64,000 bases of DNA, taken from contig CATNEN010000039.1 of NCBI GenBank assembly GCA_950097015.1, positions 12,556,501 through 12,620,500 of the forward strand, read 5' to 3'. Shown here piece after piece: positions 61,527-64,000 of the stretch. This DNA comes from Macrostomum hystrix. Taxonomy: Eukaryota > Platyhelminthes > Macrostomidae. Numbering within the stretch: the stretch's first letter is position 1; each line of letters starts with the position of its first letter. The translations under genes and the position numbers were made by a program. The notes beneath the pieces were generated by a model, which searched no databases, was not told the origin of the DNA, and saw only the letters and a program-made list of their open reading frames with translations.

Positions 61527-64000
61527 TTCCAAGCTATGCGCCAGGTTGACGGTGGCAATTCAGAGGCGGCGCCGACCGTCAGCGCCTACATGCCGAGCTA
61601 TAACACCACCACGGCTGGCAGGCTGCGTCGAATTCGTCAACAACGAGGCATCGCTGGCGCCTCTGCCAGCTCAGGCGTCAGGATGGATGGTTCTTCTTCT
61701 TCTTCAGCGGAAGCCGCAGTGAAGCTTCGGCGATGCCCGATGCTGACTGATCGAGGCCCGTCCGAGTCAAGAAAACAGCCGGCAGCGTCAATGCAGCCAG
61801 GTCTGTCAGCAGATCGCATTGTTGTCAAGCGCTTCGATGATGAGGGTCGGATTTCTTCTCAAGGTACTGTAAGATCGAAGGCCACTGCGTACAGGACTCA
61901 GATCCGCAGCCAGCGTGGAGCGATTCTGCCCCATTCCGCTGACTCTTGAGCACACACTCCTCACCGATACCGTACGCAGGCGCACACTCACGCAGGTGTG
62001 TACACCTGCCCTGACTTTCTAATTGTCAGGCAGTGTACACACCACTGTGCCTTGGAGGTTGGCCCTCGAGGGTGTAAAGTCCCAAGCCTTCTCTCCGCGG
62101 CTGCGCCTCAAACTAATTTTGTGTCGCTATGAATCCGAGTTCTATTCCGCGGCGATACCAAAATCGCAAGGCCTTCCTGTAAAAAACGGTTACAAAGCTC
62201 TTCTTCTGTCGATTTTTCTCAACTTTCAGGTACTTCTCAAATACAGGAGCGCTCTCTAACAAGCGGCGTCTCTGCCATATTGTGGACAAATGCAACAGCA
62301 GACAGCAACAAAACCCGTGCCAATAATACCGACCCGAACTCAAACGGGCGAAAAAAATTCCTTCGACCGCCAAATGGTGCACACGTACCTCCAAGGCTAG
62401 ACGGCTACGAGAAGTACGTTCAAGAGTGCATTCGATGCCATCGAGAAGCTTCAAGCGATCGAGGCAACTTCAAGAAGACTAGCAGCTGCCAACTTTTCAA
62501 CGATGACAAAGCAGCTAGACTAGACTGCTCTAGCAACATAAACAGAACAAGAAGCGAGGAATGCAATTCACCAATGAGGACCCACGAATATAATTCTCAA
62601 CTTTCGGATTCAATCACCAGCTTCGGGGTCCGCGGAAGCGTGGTCCCGAATGGCGCCGGCGATGCCCTCTCGAAATCCACATCGGCACTCGACGCCGTCT
62701 GGTTCGTCGCCTCGTCGGTCGAGTTCGAAGAGAGCAGTAGGTCCAGCACTGAGCTGGCCGTCAATAAGGACTGGAATGTTTTTAGAAAGGTAGTTCTGTC
62801 GATCATAAAATTCAAACTAAAAAAATTCAACAGTAAAAAGAATACGCTATTTTCTCCATGGGGTTAGGCCACAGGGGTGTTCCAAATCCACTGCCTACTT
62901 CACGACAGCTCCCGAACCGAATGCCCGATTTTAGTGAAAATCCCCCGTGTCGATAAAATATTTGTGCGCTCTATGAAGCAACTTTCTAAGCCACCCGATG
63001 CCAGCATCGTTGAGATATTTAGCGATCATTGTTTAAGAGTTTTATGACAAGGACAACCAACATAGCTCTGTATAAACCTCTATGACGAATACATAATAAT
63101 AATAATTGCAGGAGGGCTGCAGCAATGGCACATTATTTGGTGACACTAGACCCTTAGCCATCGAGGAGACAGTTCTGCCCATTTCGCTGACTCCTGAGCA
63201 CACACGCACACGGATACGGTACACTGGCACACCACTTACACATGTGTGTACATCTGCCCTGACTTTCTCATTGTCAGGCAGTGTACACTGTCACTGTGCC
63301 TTGGAGGTTGGCCCTCAAGGGCGTAAATTGCACGACAAGCCGCCAAGCCTTCTCTCCGCGGCTGCGCCCCAAAGAAATGTGGCCTCGCCGTGACATCGAA
63401 CTTAAGGACCTTGGTGTGAGAGGCAAACGCGTTAACCGCTCTGCCACTGACCCCCATGACGAATCCATATAATAGATTTAATAATATAATCAGAGCAATA
63501 TGATCAGCAATACTATCCGATATCGTTACATGATGCAATTTTGCCACCAGAGACCCGACGAGAATCGTTGAATATCTCGACAATGCCGATATTCTATATC
63601 GGCTGGATTTTATGGCCATTGTTTGAATATTGTAGGAGAAACATAAAAAAATAATAATGTCTGCAGCGTATTTGAAATCCCCCCTGAGCCTTTACACTGT
63701 TAATCCCAAATTTTCGACCATCATTCCCCATACTCAATCCAGCCCGCTGAATTGGTCCGACCTCCTCGCTTTGGCCCGGGTGCGTCCATTGATGAGATGC
63801 GGCAGGCTGTGAGCCAGGCCAGGAGCAGCAGGTTGGGGTGGACTCGTCCACCTCAGGAATCCAGCATCGACAGCGAGTACCTAGCCAACCTGGCGACCCT
63901 GCGCAAGCTTGCCGCGGTCTCGAACGCGTCCTCCTTATCGTCATCGTTTGGCTTGTCGTTGAGCCTGAGCGCTGAGCTGCGCGCCAATCAGCCGAGTCTT
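61527..64000 (+). CDS. Unidentified multi-exon gene, 3' partial
   Basis: Three exons join in frame: ~61527-61863 (possible ATG at 61536), 62230-62789 and 63743-64000, open to the window end. Splice phases agree (1, then 0), with donors CAAG/GTACTG and AAAG/GTAGTT and acceptors CTTTCAG and CAATCCAG. The first exon encodes a basic, Ser-rich N-terminus (MRQVDGGNSEAAPTVSAYMP, then RLRRIRQQRG and a five-Ser run). The second is Asn/Ser/Arg-rich with CIRCHREASSDRGNF. The third is SIDEMRQAVSQARSSRLGWT then a Ser/Leu-rich stretch. It looks like a disordered, low-complexity protein. No domain is recognised. An upstream coding exon may exist. Confidence 0.6.
61915..62125 (-). mobile_element. SINE family 1, truncated inverted copy
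   Basis: The reverse complement matches the 3' two-thirds of the SINE (GACTTTACACCCTCGAGGGC, CCAACCTCCAAGGCACAGTG, GTCAGGGCAGGTGTACACAC). The head is lost near 62115. It lies in the 366-bp intron between the first two visible exons of the right-edge gene. Confidence 0.75.
62870..63640 (-). mobile_element. Inverted-repeat element with an internal SINE, copy B
   Basis: The counterpart of 9280-10060 on the opposite strand. Shared flank words include CTCCCGAACCGAATGCCCGA (matching TTCGGTTTGGGAGC) on one side and GAATCGTTGAATATCTCGAC on the other. The internal SINE lies at the same place. It lies in the 953-bp intron of the right-edge gene. Confidence 0.55.
63125..63460 (-). mobile_element. tRNA-derived SINE, family 1, near full-length inverted copy
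   Basis: The reverse complement has head GGGGTCAGTGGCAGAGCGGT, GTTTGCCTCTCACACCAAGG, the body and a GTGTCACCAAATAATGTGCC end with an ATTATTATTATG tail. ATGACGAATACATA to the left and ATGACGAATCCATA to the right could be a 14-bp target duplication with one mismatch. Confidence 0.85.

Overview
The window is nuclear DNA of a metazoan. The evidence is GT-AG introns in every host gene, a Cys-loop receptor, the ciliary dynein-docking TPR protein ODAD4/TTC25, an ABCA full transporter, a 5S rRNA gene, tRNA-derived SINEs, mariner, Crypton-like, CACTA and LINE transposons, and very abundant minisatellites. Exons are GC-rich; introns and spacers are AT-rich. One SINE family has a central block that resembles the conserved core of lophotrochozoan SINEs as I remember it. 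A spiralian, perhaps a free-living flatworm such as Macrostomum, fits best, but the species is a guess.

Layout. 1-390 (+) is the last exon of a Cys-loop ligand-gated channel. 1923-4780 (-) is a two-exon gene for four tandem, mostly degenerate LRAT-like modules. 6294-12398 (-) is a ten-exon ODAD4/TTC25 gene that can be joined in frame from start to stop. 13219-17434 is a decayed Crypton-type recombinase remnant between long inverted repeats, with a nested palindrome. 17949-22405 (-) is a degraded Ty3/Gypsy-like LTR element. 24215-27300 (-) is a dead LINE with RT and RNase H. 28016-51560 (+) is a thirteen-exon ABCA transporter (about 1,814 aa) whose introns hold mostly private minisatellites, SINEs, a tRNA-Ile-like gene and a 7.56-kb CACTA-like transposon. 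51574-54560 is mostly minisatellites. 54565-55834 (-) is a mariner copy with a premature stop. 56005-56122 (-) is a 5S rRNA gene. 57103-58989 (+) encodes a small secreted-type, single-pass, Gln-rich membrane protein. From 61536 (+) an unidentified multi-exon gene runs off the right edge.

The host genes look unrelated and show no operon-like arrangement. The dominant theme is repeats: about 20 distinct tandem arrays, each with its own unit and most confined to one intron or spacer, plus at least eight transposon or SINE families. The leads I find most worth following are the tandem LRAT-like pseudoenzyme, the CACTA element that carries a BEN-domain gene and a cysteine-cluster ORF, the private satellites in ABCA introns, and a SINE sitting at the same position inside two copies of a longer inverted-repeat element.
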